Below are positions 6,104 to 13,449 of a stretch of 16,148 nucleotides of DNA, one piece after another; within the stretch, counting starts at the first letter, position 1, and each line of letters begins with the position of its first letter. Source of the stretch: Bacillota bacterium. GTDB taxonomy: Bacteria > Bacillota_I > Bacilli_A > RF39 > UBA660. The notes under the pieces were generated by a model that was not told the origin of the DNA, ran no database searches, and saw nothing but the letters and a program-made list of their open reading frames with translations. The stretch is from NCBI GenBank assembly GCA_003524085.1, contig DOEC01000022.1:12576-28723 (forward strand), read 5' to 3'. The translations under genes were made by a program, and so were the position numbers.

Positions 6104-8074
6104 ATGAAAGAAATAGTAAAGTGTTTGTCAAAATATAAATGGGCTATACTAGCAGTAATTGGCCTGTTAATAACGCAAGCATACTGTAATTTAGCACTTC
6201 CAACATACACAAGTAATATTGTTAATGTTGGTATAGAACAGAGTGGTATAACAAGTGTTGTACCTATAAAATTAAAAGAAAGTACATTTAATAGTTTACT
6301 TGAAAACTCAGGGTATTCAAGTGTTATTAAATCTAGCTATGAATGCATTAGTGGAGTGTGTACTAAAGTTAATGATAACTTAAGTGAAAGTGATGTAATA
6401 TCTTCTTTAGAAAAAATCTATAATACAACTACTAGAAGTGAAATAATTAATAACTTAAAAAATGAATATAAACTTTTGGGAGAAGATATTGATAGTATGT
6501 CTATGTCGTATATTAAAACTACTGGAATTAAAATGATTATAGTTGCAATACTTGCGATGGGAATAACTATATTAAGTGTATATGTTTCTAGTAAAGTAAG
6601 TACTTTATTTAGTAGGGATTTAAGAAAGAAAGTTGTAGAAAAAATTATATCTTTAGAAACTGCAGACTTAAACAACTTTAGTAGCGCATCTTTAATAACT
6701 AGATGTACAAATGATATAACTCAAATAAGTAGTGTAGTTACAATGATTTTAAGTATAGTTTTATTTGCGCCTATATTAGGAATTGGAGCGATTACTAAAG
6801 TTATAAATAGTCCAATATCTTGGATAATAGTTTTATCAGTAAGTTTAGTACTTTTATTAATATTTATATCATTTATGTTAGTATCTCCTAAATTTAAAAA
6901 GTTTCAGGAATTACTTGATAAAGTAAATTTAGTAAGTAGAGAAAGTTTAACTGGACTTCTTGTTATAAGAGCATTTGCAAATAAAAAGTTTGAAGAAGAT
7001 AAGTTTGATAAAGCTAATACAGAACTTGCAAACAATGGCTTATACATAGATATAGTTTGGAGTTTATCTTTACCTACACTAACATTTATTATGAACGCTG
7101 TAGCTATTCTAATAATATGGGTAGGAGCATATAAAGTTTCAAGTTTTTCAATGCAAGTTGGAGATTTAATCGCATTTATTACATATACTATGCAAATAAT
7201 TAGTTCATTTTTAATGATGTCTATGTCTTTAATTATGATACCAAGAAGCTTTGTAAGTGTAAGAAGAATTAATGAGATATTTAAAACTAATAGTACTATT
7301 GTAGATAAAGAAAAGACTAAAAAGATAACTGGAGTTGATACTTTAGAATTTAAAGATGTATACTTTAGATATAATAATGCAACGGAAGATGTGTTAAGAG
7401 ATATTAATTTTACTGCTAAAAAAGGTACAACTACTGCATTTATTGGTAGTACAGGAAGTGGCAAGTCTACATTAATTAACTTAATACCAAGATTATTTGA
7501 AGTAACTAGTGGAAGTATTTTAATAAATGGTGTTAATATTAAAGATGTAAAAGTAAGTGATTTGAGAAGTCATATTGGGTATGTTCCACAGAAGGGGAAA
7601 TTATTTAAAGGTACAATAATGAGTAACTTAACATTTGCTCAGAAAAAGAAAGATGTTAAATTAATAGAAAAGGCTTGTAAAATAAGTGAAGCTATGGAGA
7701 TAGTTAATGAAAATGAAAAGTTATTTGATAGAGAGATAAGTGAAGGTGGGTCTAATGTAAGTGGTGGTCAAAAGCAAAGATTATCTATTGCAAGAGCTTT
7801 AGCAAAAGATCCGGATATTCTTATATTTGATGACTCTTTTAGCGCTCTTGACTTTAATACAGATAAAAAAGTAAGAGAAAATTTAAAAAGTATATCTAAA
7901 GATAAAATGATATTTGTAGTTGCACAGAGAATTAGTAGTGTAATTAATGCAGATAATATAATAGTGTTAAATAATGGAGAAATAGTAGCAATGGGTAAAC
8001 ATGTAGAGCTAATTAATACTTGTCCAATATATAAAGAAATTAAAATTAGTCAGCTAGGAGGTGAAGAAGAGTGA
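6104..8074 (+). CDS. Heterodimeric ABC exporter, subunit with degenerate ATP site
   Basis: A 656-residue half-transporter (six membrane segments plus ATPase). ATG 6104 is chosen because it follows GGTGA (6095-6099) and the promoter at 6059; an upstream in-frame ATG at 5993 would translate through promoter and dyad. Walker A is GSTGSGKS (448-455) and the signature is VSGGQ (Ser553-Gln556). Walker B ends Asp576-Asp577, with Asp in place of the catalytic Glu, and the switch reads AQRIS, with Gln in place of His. These two changes mark the degenerate site of heterodimeric exporters such as TM287/288 and TAP. Residues 46-138 form a large extracellular insertion between the first two membrane helices, with Cys81 and Cys86 perhaps forming a disulfide. 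Its stop overlaps the GTG start of the partner. Substrate is unknown; drug, lipid or peptide export is plausible. Confidence 0.9.
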   Translation: MKEIVKCLSKYKWAILAVIGLLITQAYCNLALPTYTSNIVNVGIEQSGITSVVPIKLKESTFNSLLENSGYSSVIKSSYECISGVCTKVNDNLSESDVISSLEKIYNTTTRSEIINNLKNEYKLLGEDIDSMSMSYIKTTGIKMIIVAILAMGITILSVYVSSKVSTLFSRDLRKKVVEKIISLETADLNNFSSASLITRCTNDITQISSVVTMILSIVLFAPILGIGAITKVINSPISWIIVLSVSLVLLLIFISFMLVSPKFKKFQELLDKVNLVSRESLTGLLVIRAFANKKFEEDKFDKANTELANNGLYIDIVWSLSLPTLTFIMNAVAILIIWVGAYKVSSFSMQVGDLIAFITYTMQIISSFLMMSMSLIMIPRSFVSVRRINEIFKTNSTIVDKEKTKKITGVDTLEFKDVYFRYNNATEDVLRDINFTAKKGTTTAFIGSTGSGKSTLINLIPRLFEVTSGSILINGVNIKDVKVSDLRSHIGYVPQKGKLFKGTIMSNLTFAQKKKDVKLIEKACKISEAMEIVNENEKLFDREISEGGSNVSGGQKQRLSIARALAKDPDILIFDDSFSALDFNTDKKVRENLKSISKDKMIFVVAQRISSVINADNIIVLNNGEIVAMGKHVELINTCPIYKEIKISQLGGEEE

Positions 8075-9846
8075 AAGATAAACCAAAAGATTTTACTACT
8101 TCTTTAAAGAGGCTTATATCTTCACTTAAACCTTATAATGCTAAAATTATGGTAGTCTTTATGTTTAGTATTTTGTCTACACTTTTTACAATAGTTGGGC
8201 CTAAAGTTTTAGGAAATGCTACAACTGAGTTATATAATGGTGTGATTGCTAAACTAAATAATACTGGAAGTATAAACTTTAATAAGCTTCATACAATATT
8301 AGTAACTTTATTAATTTTGTATATAATAAGTGCGATATTTAACTATGTTCAAGGTGTAGTTGTATCTAAAATCAGTGCTAAATACACAATGGACTTAAGA
8401 AGAAAAGTAAATAGAAAGATGGAAAGGCTTCCTTTAAAATATTTTGATAAGAAAAGCCACGGAGAAGTGTTGTCTTTAATTACTAATGATATTGATAAGA
8501 TTAGTCAAAATTTAAGTAATGCTTTAACAGAAACAGTTACTTGTATAGTCGCTTTATTAGGTATGCTTATAATGATGTTTAGTATAAATGTTACAATGAC
8601 TTTAGCTATAATTATAATACTTCCAATATGTATGATGTTAACTATAAAAATAGCAAGTAAGGGGCAAAAGTATTTTACTTATCGTCAAGAAGGACTTGCT
8701 AAAGTTGATACAAAAGTAGAAGAAATGTTAAGAAATCATAATATTATTAAGGTGTTTAATTCTGAAGACAAAATATTAAAAGATTTTAATAAAGAAAATG
8801 ATAGTCTCGCTGATAATACATGGAAGAGTACCTTTATAGGTGGAATAATGCACCCAATTATGATGCTTATAGGAAATTTAAGTTACGTTGTTATTGCATT
8901 TTTAGGTGGGTTATTTGTAATACAAGGAAAGATTACAGTAGGAAATATTCAATCATTTATAACATATGCTAAAAACTTTACTAACCCAATAGGAAATTTA
9001 GCAAGTATTATGACTGAGTTAGAAAGCATGATTGCTGCTAGTGAAAGAGTGGAAGATTATCTTTTAGAAGAAGAAGAGAAAAAGTTAGAAAACCCTGTAC
9101 TTTTAGAAAATGTTAAAGGTAATATTACGTTTGACCATGTAAAGTTTGGATATGATGAAAATAAACCTATTATAAAAGACTTTAGTGCATATGTAGAAAA
9201 AGGTAAAAAAATTGCAATAGTTGGGCCTACTGGAAGTGGGAAAACTACATTAGTTAAGTTACTTATGAGATTTTATGATGTTAATTCAGGTAGTATTTTG
9301 ATAGATAATATTAATATACAAGATGTTGATAGAAATGAACTAAGAAAGAACATTGGAATGGTTCTTCAGGATACTTGGCTTTATAGTGATACTATTATGG
9401 AAAATATTAGGTATGGAAAATTAGATGCTACGGATGACGAGGTTATAGAGGCCTCAAAAGAAGCTCAGGTGCATCACTTTATTCAAACGTTACCTAATAG
9501 TTATAATATGCAAATAAATGAAGAAACAAGTAATATTAGTGAAGGACAAAAGCAACTTTTGACAATTGCAAGAGCTATTTTAAGAGACCCTAAGGTGCTA
9601 ATACTAGATGAAGCAACCAGTAGCGTTGATACAAGAACTGAAGAGTTAATTCAAAAAGCTATGGACTCTTTAATGAAAGGTAGAACATCATTTATTATAG
9701 CGCATAGACTTTCTACAATTAAAAATGCAGACCTTATATTAGTCTTAAAAGATGGGGATATTATTGAACAAGGAACTCATGAAGAACTAATTAGTATGCA
9801 TGGACTATATAATTCGTTATATTATAGTCAGTTTGAAAGTGAATAG
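8071..9846 (+). CDS. Heterodimeric ABC exporter, subunit with catalytic ATP site
   Basis: A 591-residue half-transporter with a GTG start at 8071 and an ideal ribosome binding site (AGGAGGTG, 8056-8063), overlapping the previous stop by 4 nt. Six membrane helices lie within about residues 25-310. Walker A is GPTGSGKTT (385-393), Walker B is LILDE with Asp513 and catalytic Glu514, and the H-loop is AHRLS with His545. The signature is ISEGQ (Ser490-Gln493), not LSGGQ. It therefore supplies the working Walker A/B and the partner supplies a canonical signature, while the second site pairs the partner's Asp/Gln motifs with this altered signature. That is exactly the one-active-site arrangement of heterodimeric exporters. 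Tight overlap implies 1:1 coupled synthesis. The operon ends at the terminator at 9847. Confidence 0.92.
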   Translation: MKDKPKDFTTSLKRLISSLKPYNAKIMVVFMFSILSTLFTIVGPKVLGNATTELYNGVIAKLNNTGSINFNKLHTILVTLLILYIISAIFNYVQGVVVSKISAKYTMDLRRKVNRKMERLPLKYFDKKSHGEVLSLITNDIDKISQNLSNALTETVTCIVALLGMLIMMFSINVTMTLAIIIILPICMMLTIKIASKGQKYFTYRQEGLAKVDTKVEEMLRNHNIIKVFNSEDKILKDFNKENDSLADNTWKSTFIGGIMHPIMMLIGNLSYVVIAFLGGLFVIQGKITVGNIQSFITYAKNFTNPIGNLASIMTELESMIAASERVEDYLLEEEEKKLENPVLLENVKGNITFDHVKFGYDENKPIIKDFSAYVEKGKKIAIVGPTGSGKTTLVKLLMRFYDVNSGSILIDNINIQDVDRNELRKNIGMVLQDTWLYSDTIMENIRYGKLDATDDEVIEASKEAQVHHFIQTLPNSYNMQINEETSNISEGQKQLLTIARAILRDPKVLILDEATSSVDTRTEELIQKAMDSLMKGRTSFIIAHRLSTIKNADLILVLKDGDIIEQGTHEELISMHGLYNSLYYSQFESE

Positions 9847-9870
9847 ACATCGTTTAATTACGATGTTTTT
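9847..9870 (+). terminator. Terminator of the ABC exporter operon
   Basis: ACATCG (9847-9852) pairs with CGATGT (9861-9866) around the loop TTTAATTA, followed by T. It starts directly after the stop codon. Confidence 0.75.
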
Positions 9871-9892
9871 GTATTTATTTTAGTACAAAAGA

Positions 9893-9921
9893 TTGACAAA
9901 ATTAAAAGTTTTTGGTATACT
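9893..9921 (+). promoter_or_regulatory. Strong promoter of ssrA
   Basis: TTGACA (9893-9898), a 17-bp spacer and TATACT (9916-9921). The start is expected near 9928, giving a short 5' extension removed from the mature tmRNA. Confidence 0.85.
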
Positions 9922-9935
9922 TATATCATGCTTAT

Positions 9936-10289
9936 GGGGCTGTTTTGATTCGACAGAGTATTCGTAGGTATGGGTACAAGTAGTAGGCGTACTTAAAACG
10001 CAACAATAAAATAATCGGAAACGATAACTTTAATTTTGCACCTAGTTTTGCCTAATTAGGTAGAAGGTGCGTTTAGCTTACTCTTTGTTCACGAGAGTAA
10101 TGTCTAGACTCATAAAAGTGAACTATATTATGAATTGTTTAGGTTTCATAATGAAAAATACTAAACTTAGGCTAGTATTGGATCGTTGGCTCTCCTAAAT
10201 ATTAGCTAAAATATAAACCAACTAAACTTGTAAGAATGCCTGTATACTTGATGCTTTGGACACGAAGTCGCTCTTCGTCAGCTCCACCA
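9936..10289 (+). ncRNA. ssrA: Transfer-messenger RNA (tmRNA)
   Basis: A 354-nt tmRNA that rescues stalled ribosomes and tags the nascent chain for proteolysis. The 5' end GGGGCTG (9936-9942) pairs with CAGCTCC (10279-10285), followed by A and encoded CCA (10287-10289). TTTGATTCGACAG near the 5' end and the T-arm near the 3' end are canonical. By analogy with the E. coli context before the resume codon, translation resumes at GGA 10017, giving the tag GNDNFNFAPSFA and stop TAA 10053-10055. After the tRNA-borne Ala the full tag would be AGNDNFNFAPSFA. It ends in Phe-Ala instead of Leu-Ala-Ala, as in some Mollicutes. The resume codon is inferred by alignment in the head and is the least certain point. 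No clear terminator follows the CCA end. Confidence 0.96.
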
Positions 10290-10333
10290 ATAATAAAAAA
10301 ATAAATTAGTTATAAATTTTAATGGGGGTAAAT

Positions 10334-10858
10334 ATGAAAGATTCAGTAGATACAATGTTATTTTTAGAGTATATGAAAGCGTGTGGGTTTAATATAGAAG
10401 ATTATAGTTCAATATTAGAGATATTAAGTAATGTAACACTTAGTATGTCTAAATATTTAAGAGGGTATGATACATACATTTTAAATAGTGGTGTAAATTA
10501 TAAAGATTTAAGAAGCTTTAACTTAAAAGGCGCTAATGGATATATTAAAGATAAAGAAATATATATTCCTAGTACAGTTGAAAATGATAAGTATTTTAAT
10601 AGAAAAAACAAGTATTATTATGAGCATCCTTTAATAGATGGATTTGACGTTTTAATTGGATGTGGTTTATCAAATGAAGTATTTGAACTTCCAATGAAAC
10701 CGTTCTTTATTGGTGCATGTGTAGATACTAATGATGAAAACAAAGAGCATATTTTTAAGTTATATCGTGAGTTAGCTAACGAAATGGGCTATGTTTACTT
10801 TCAAGATAAAGCGAGTATTTTAAATAAAGAAATGTGTTTAGTTAGACATATAAAATAA
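10334..10858 (+). CDS. Unrecognised 174-residue cytoplasmic protein
   Basis: I do not recognise this protein. ATG 10334 is preferred over the in-frame ATG 10322, because the GGGGGTA between them (10324-10330) makes a good ribosome binding site for the second. The protein is soluble-looking, with no signal or membrane segment. Residues 1-45 are helical. The middle is rich in Tyr, Lys and Asn. The C-terminal part contains HPLIDGFDVLIGCG and PFFIGACVDTNDENKEHIFKLYRELANEMGYVYF, suggesting an alpha/beta fold. It starts 44 nt after the tmRNA, with no clear promoter or terminator between, so it may be expressed by readthrough of ssrA. A strong terminator follows at 10906. Base and codon use match the neighbours, so recent transfer is not indicated. 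Confidence 0.8.
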   Translation: MKDSVDTMLFLEYMKACGFNIEDYSSILEILSNVTLSMSKYLRGYDTYILNSGVNYKDLRSFNLKGANGYIKDKEIYIPSTVENDKYFNRKNKYYYEHPLIDGFDVLIGCGLSNEVFELPMKPFFIGACVDTNDENKEHIFKLYRELANEMGYVYFQDKASILNKEMCLVRHIK

Positions 10859-10905
10859 TAGTTTTACATATAATTAGTATACACTTTCATGTGTTTACAT
10901 AGATT

Positions 10906-10935
10906 AAAGGAGACTTTTTGTTAAAGTCTTCTTTT
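10906..10935 (+). terminator. Strong terminator before comN
   Basis: AAAGGAGACTTT (10906-10917) pairs with AAAGTCTTCTTT (10923-10934) over 12 bp with one G-U pair around TTGTT. The T tract is formed by the end of the stem and the -35 region of the next promoter. Confidence 0.8.
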
Positions 10936-10960
10936 CAAATACTTAAAAATGTAGTATACT
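10932..10960 (+). promoter_or_regulatory. Promoter of the comN-secDF-rel-dtd operon
   Basis: TTTTCA (10932-10937), a 17-bp spacer and TATACT (10955-10960). The -35 box overlaps the end of the preceding terminator. The start is near 10967, within the ribosome binding site region of comN. Confidence 0.6.
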
Positions 10961-10975
10961 TAAATGGGTGAAGTT

Positions 10976-11257
10976 ATGACAGAGTTTAGAAATTTAGAAG
11001 AATTATATAATAGAATTAAACCAGCTTTATATTCTAAAGTAGAAGAACTAAAAAGAAATCATATATCTTATATTAAGGAAGAAGATATATGGAATTATTT
11101 AAGTAGTACTGTATGGAAAAAAAAGAGTGACTTAACATTAAGTGAAATGGTTAGTGATATTATGGATTTGAAGTTAGAGAGTATTAAGGGGTATGTGTTT
11201 GATATATTAAGAAAGAGAGATATTGAGATATCTAAAGAGGAAGGAAATTTGTTATGA
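10976..11257 (+). CDS. comN: ComN-like post-transcriptional regulator
   Basis: A 93-residue protein. ATG 10976 is chosen over the in-frame ATG 10964, because GGGTGAAG (10966-10973) is the ribosome binding site and the promoter would start transcription only near 10967. The sequence fits the small Firmicutes family of post-transcriptional regulators: a helix with KVEELKRN, then IKEEDIWNYLSSTVWKKK, then LSEMVSDIMDLKLESIKGYV. In Bacillus the member ComN (YrzD) affects comE mRNA and interacts with DivIVA at the cell pole, and it is encoded next to secDF, as here. The stop overlaps the secDF start by 4 nt (ATGA), so the two are coupled. Whether the competence role is kept is unknown. Confidence 0.8.
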   Translation: MTEFRNLEELYNRIKPALYSKVEELKRNHISYIKEEDIWNYLSSTVWKKKSDLTLSEMVSDIMDLKLESIKGYVFDILRKRDIEISKEEGNLL

Positions 11258-13449
11258 AGAAAAAGACTTATAAAATAGGTGAATGTTTACTTATTACTTT
11301 AGTAATATTTTTAGTAAGTGTATTTTTAACTTTTACATTTAGTAAGAAAATTAATTATGGATTAGATTTAAAAGGGGGTTTTGAAGTATTATACTTAGTA
11401 GAAAGTTTGGATGGAAAAGATGTTACTGACTCTGATATTAAGGCTACTTATAAGTCAATTGGTAAAAGAATAGATACTCTTGGAGTAAGTGAGCCTGAAA
11501 TAGTTATTGAAGGGAATAAAATAAGAGTAAAACTTCCTGGAGTAAAAGATGAAAGTGAAGCAAGAGATAGACTTACTACACCTGCAGTGTTAACATTTAG
11601 GAATACTTCTAATGAGGAATTGATGTCTAGTAGTGTGCTTGCTACTCCTGGAGCTAGTTTAGATTATGACAATAAAACAGGTAAACCAGTTGTAGCATTA
11701 TCTATAAAAGACAAAGATACTTTTTATAGAGTTACTAAAAGTGTTTCAGAAAGTACTGATCAAATGATAACTATTTGGCTTGACTATAAAGAAGGAGATG
11801 AGTATAGTAATACTAAATGTGGGGAAAGTGGAAGTAACTGTATTTCTGCTGCTACTGTAAAAGAAGCATTTTCTAGTAATGTAGTTATACAAGGAAACTT
11901 TTCCGAAGAAGAAGCAAGTTTATTAGTAGACTTAATAAATTCAGGTAGTTTACCAACTAAGTTAACTGAAATAAGCACTAAAACAGTAGATGCGTCATAC
12001 GGGTCAAACACTTTAGCATTAATTGCTAAGGCTGGAATTATTACATTTATTATAATTGCTTTAATTATGGTGTTCTTCTATAGATTATCAGGTTTAATTA
12101 GTGTAATTAGTTTAGCTTTATATATTTCATTAGTGTTCTTATTCTATAATTTAATAGACGGAGTATTAACTTTAACAGGAATCGCGGCTTTAATACTTGG
12201 TATAGGAATGGCTGTTGACTCTAGTATCATAACTTTAGAGAAAATTAAAGAAGAGATAGCAAATGGTAAGAGTTTAAAAAATGCATATGTTGATGGAAAT
12301 AAAAGAAGTTTAGTGTCTTTAATAGATGCAAACCTTACAACATTTATTGCAGCTTTAGTATTATTTATATTTGGTGAATCTAGTGTTAAAGGTTTTGCAA
12401 CAATGCTTATGTTAACTATTATAGTGACTTCTATATCTATGGTTGGAGTTAATAGATTTGTGTTGTCATTCTTTATAAATACAGGTAAGTTTGATGATAA
12501 TATTAACTTATTCTTAGGAAAATGTAAGAAAAGTAAAGTTAGAAACATAACTAAGTACGCAAAATACAATATTATAGTTGTGAGTCTAGTTATAATTATA
12601 GGTGTAGTAATGTTACTTACTAAGGGAATAAAATTGGGTGTAGACTTTAAAGGAGGAAGTGCAATTACTATAAAATCTTCTGAAAATATAGATATAACAG
12701 AAGTAAAAGACATACTTAAAGATTATACTATTAATGAAGAAGATAAACTAAATGATAAAGAATATTTTATAAAAATAGATGAGAGTTTAAATAGTGAAGA
12801 GATAAAATCTATTAAAGAAAATATGCTTGCAAAAGATATTGATACTGATATATCTAGTATTAGTAATGTTGTTAAAAAAGATTTAACTAAAAATGCAATA
12901 AAGAGTTTAATTTATGCAAGTATTGCTATTCTAATATATATAGCAGTAAGATTTACTTATAATTTTGGTGTGTCTAGTATTATAGCTATTTTAAGTGATG
13001 TACTAGTTACAATAAGCTTGTTTATAATATTTAGAATAGAAATAAACTTTATATTTGTAGCAGGTATACTAACAATTATAGGTTATTCAATTAATAATAC
13101 AATAATAGTATTTGATATGATTAGAGATAGTTTAAGTAAAGTTAAAAAAATAAATGAAGAAACTATAAAAGAAGTAGTTAACTATAGTGCAAGTGTAACA
13201 CTAAGAAGAAATGTTTTAACTAGTATAACAACACTTTCAGCAATTATAGTATTACTTTTAATGAATTCAACAGGTGTTAAGGAGTTTAATTTGACTATCT
13301 TATTTGGTTTGACATTTGGTACATTTAGTAGTTTATTTATCGCACCATTTGTATGGGAAAAACTAGAAATACATAGAATTAAGCATCCTAAAATTAATAA
13401 AGAAGATAAAGAGCCTGAAGAATTAATAATTAAAGGAATAAATGGATAA
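11254..13449 (+). CDS. secDF: Fused protein-export membrane protein SecDF
   Basis: A 731-residue SecD-SecF fusion, the usual Bacilli form. It uses the proton gradient to help pull proteins across the membrane after SecA. The first membrane helix is at 11-29, followed by the SecD signature DLKGGFE (38-44) and a P1 domain of about 220 residues. The SecD helices at about 255-405 contain GIGMAVDSSIITLEKI with conserved Asp322. The SecF half begins near 435 with VDFKGGSA (463-470), then has helices from about 550 to 705. The usual NDT in SecF reads Asn614-Asn615-Thr616, so the Asp linked to proton transport is Asn, although Asp621 and the TLRRNVLTS arginine remain. It overlaps comN by 4 nt and rel by 1 nt. 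Identification is secure; normal ion coupling is not. Confidence 0.95.
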   Translation: MKKKTYKIGECLLITLVIFLVSVFLTFTFSKKINYGLDLKGGFEVLYLVESLDGKDVTDSDIKATYKSIGKRIDTLGVSEPEIVIEGNKIRVKLPGVKDESEARDRLTTPAVLTFRNTSNEELMSSSVLATPGASLDYDNKTGKPVVALSIKDKDTFYRVTKSVSESTDQMITIWLDYKEGDEYSNTKCGESGSNCISAATVKEAFSSNVVIQGNFSEEEASLLVDLINSGSLPTKLTEISTKTVDASYGSNTLALIAKAGIITFIIIALIMVFFYRLSGLISVISLALYISLVFLFYNLIDGVLTLTGIAALILGIGMAVDSSIITLEKIKEEIANGKSLKNAYVDGNKRSLVSLIDANLTTFIAALVLFIFGESSVKGFATMLMLTIIVTSISMVGVNRFVLSFFINTGKFDDNINLFLGKCKKSKVRNITKYAKYNIIVVSLVIIIGVVMLLTKGIKLGVDFKGGSAITIKSSENIDITEVKDILKDYTINEEDKLNDKEYFIKIDESLNSEEIKSIKENMLAKDIDTDISSISNVVKKDLTKNAIKSLIYASIAILIYIAVRFTYNFGVSSIIAILSDVLVTISLFIIFRIEINFIFVAGILTIIGYSINNTIIVFDMIRDSLSKVKKINEETIKEVVNYSASVTLRRNVLTSITTLSAIIVLLLMNSTGVKEFNLTILFGLTFGTFSSLFIAPFVWEKLEIHRIKHPKINKEDKEPEELIIKGING

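Noticed and set aside
8066..8110. Mycoplasma-type code with TGA as tryptophan
   Set aside because: The first ABC subunit and comN end at TGA in classic overlaps with the next start, no gene has an internal TGA, and Trp is TGG throughout.
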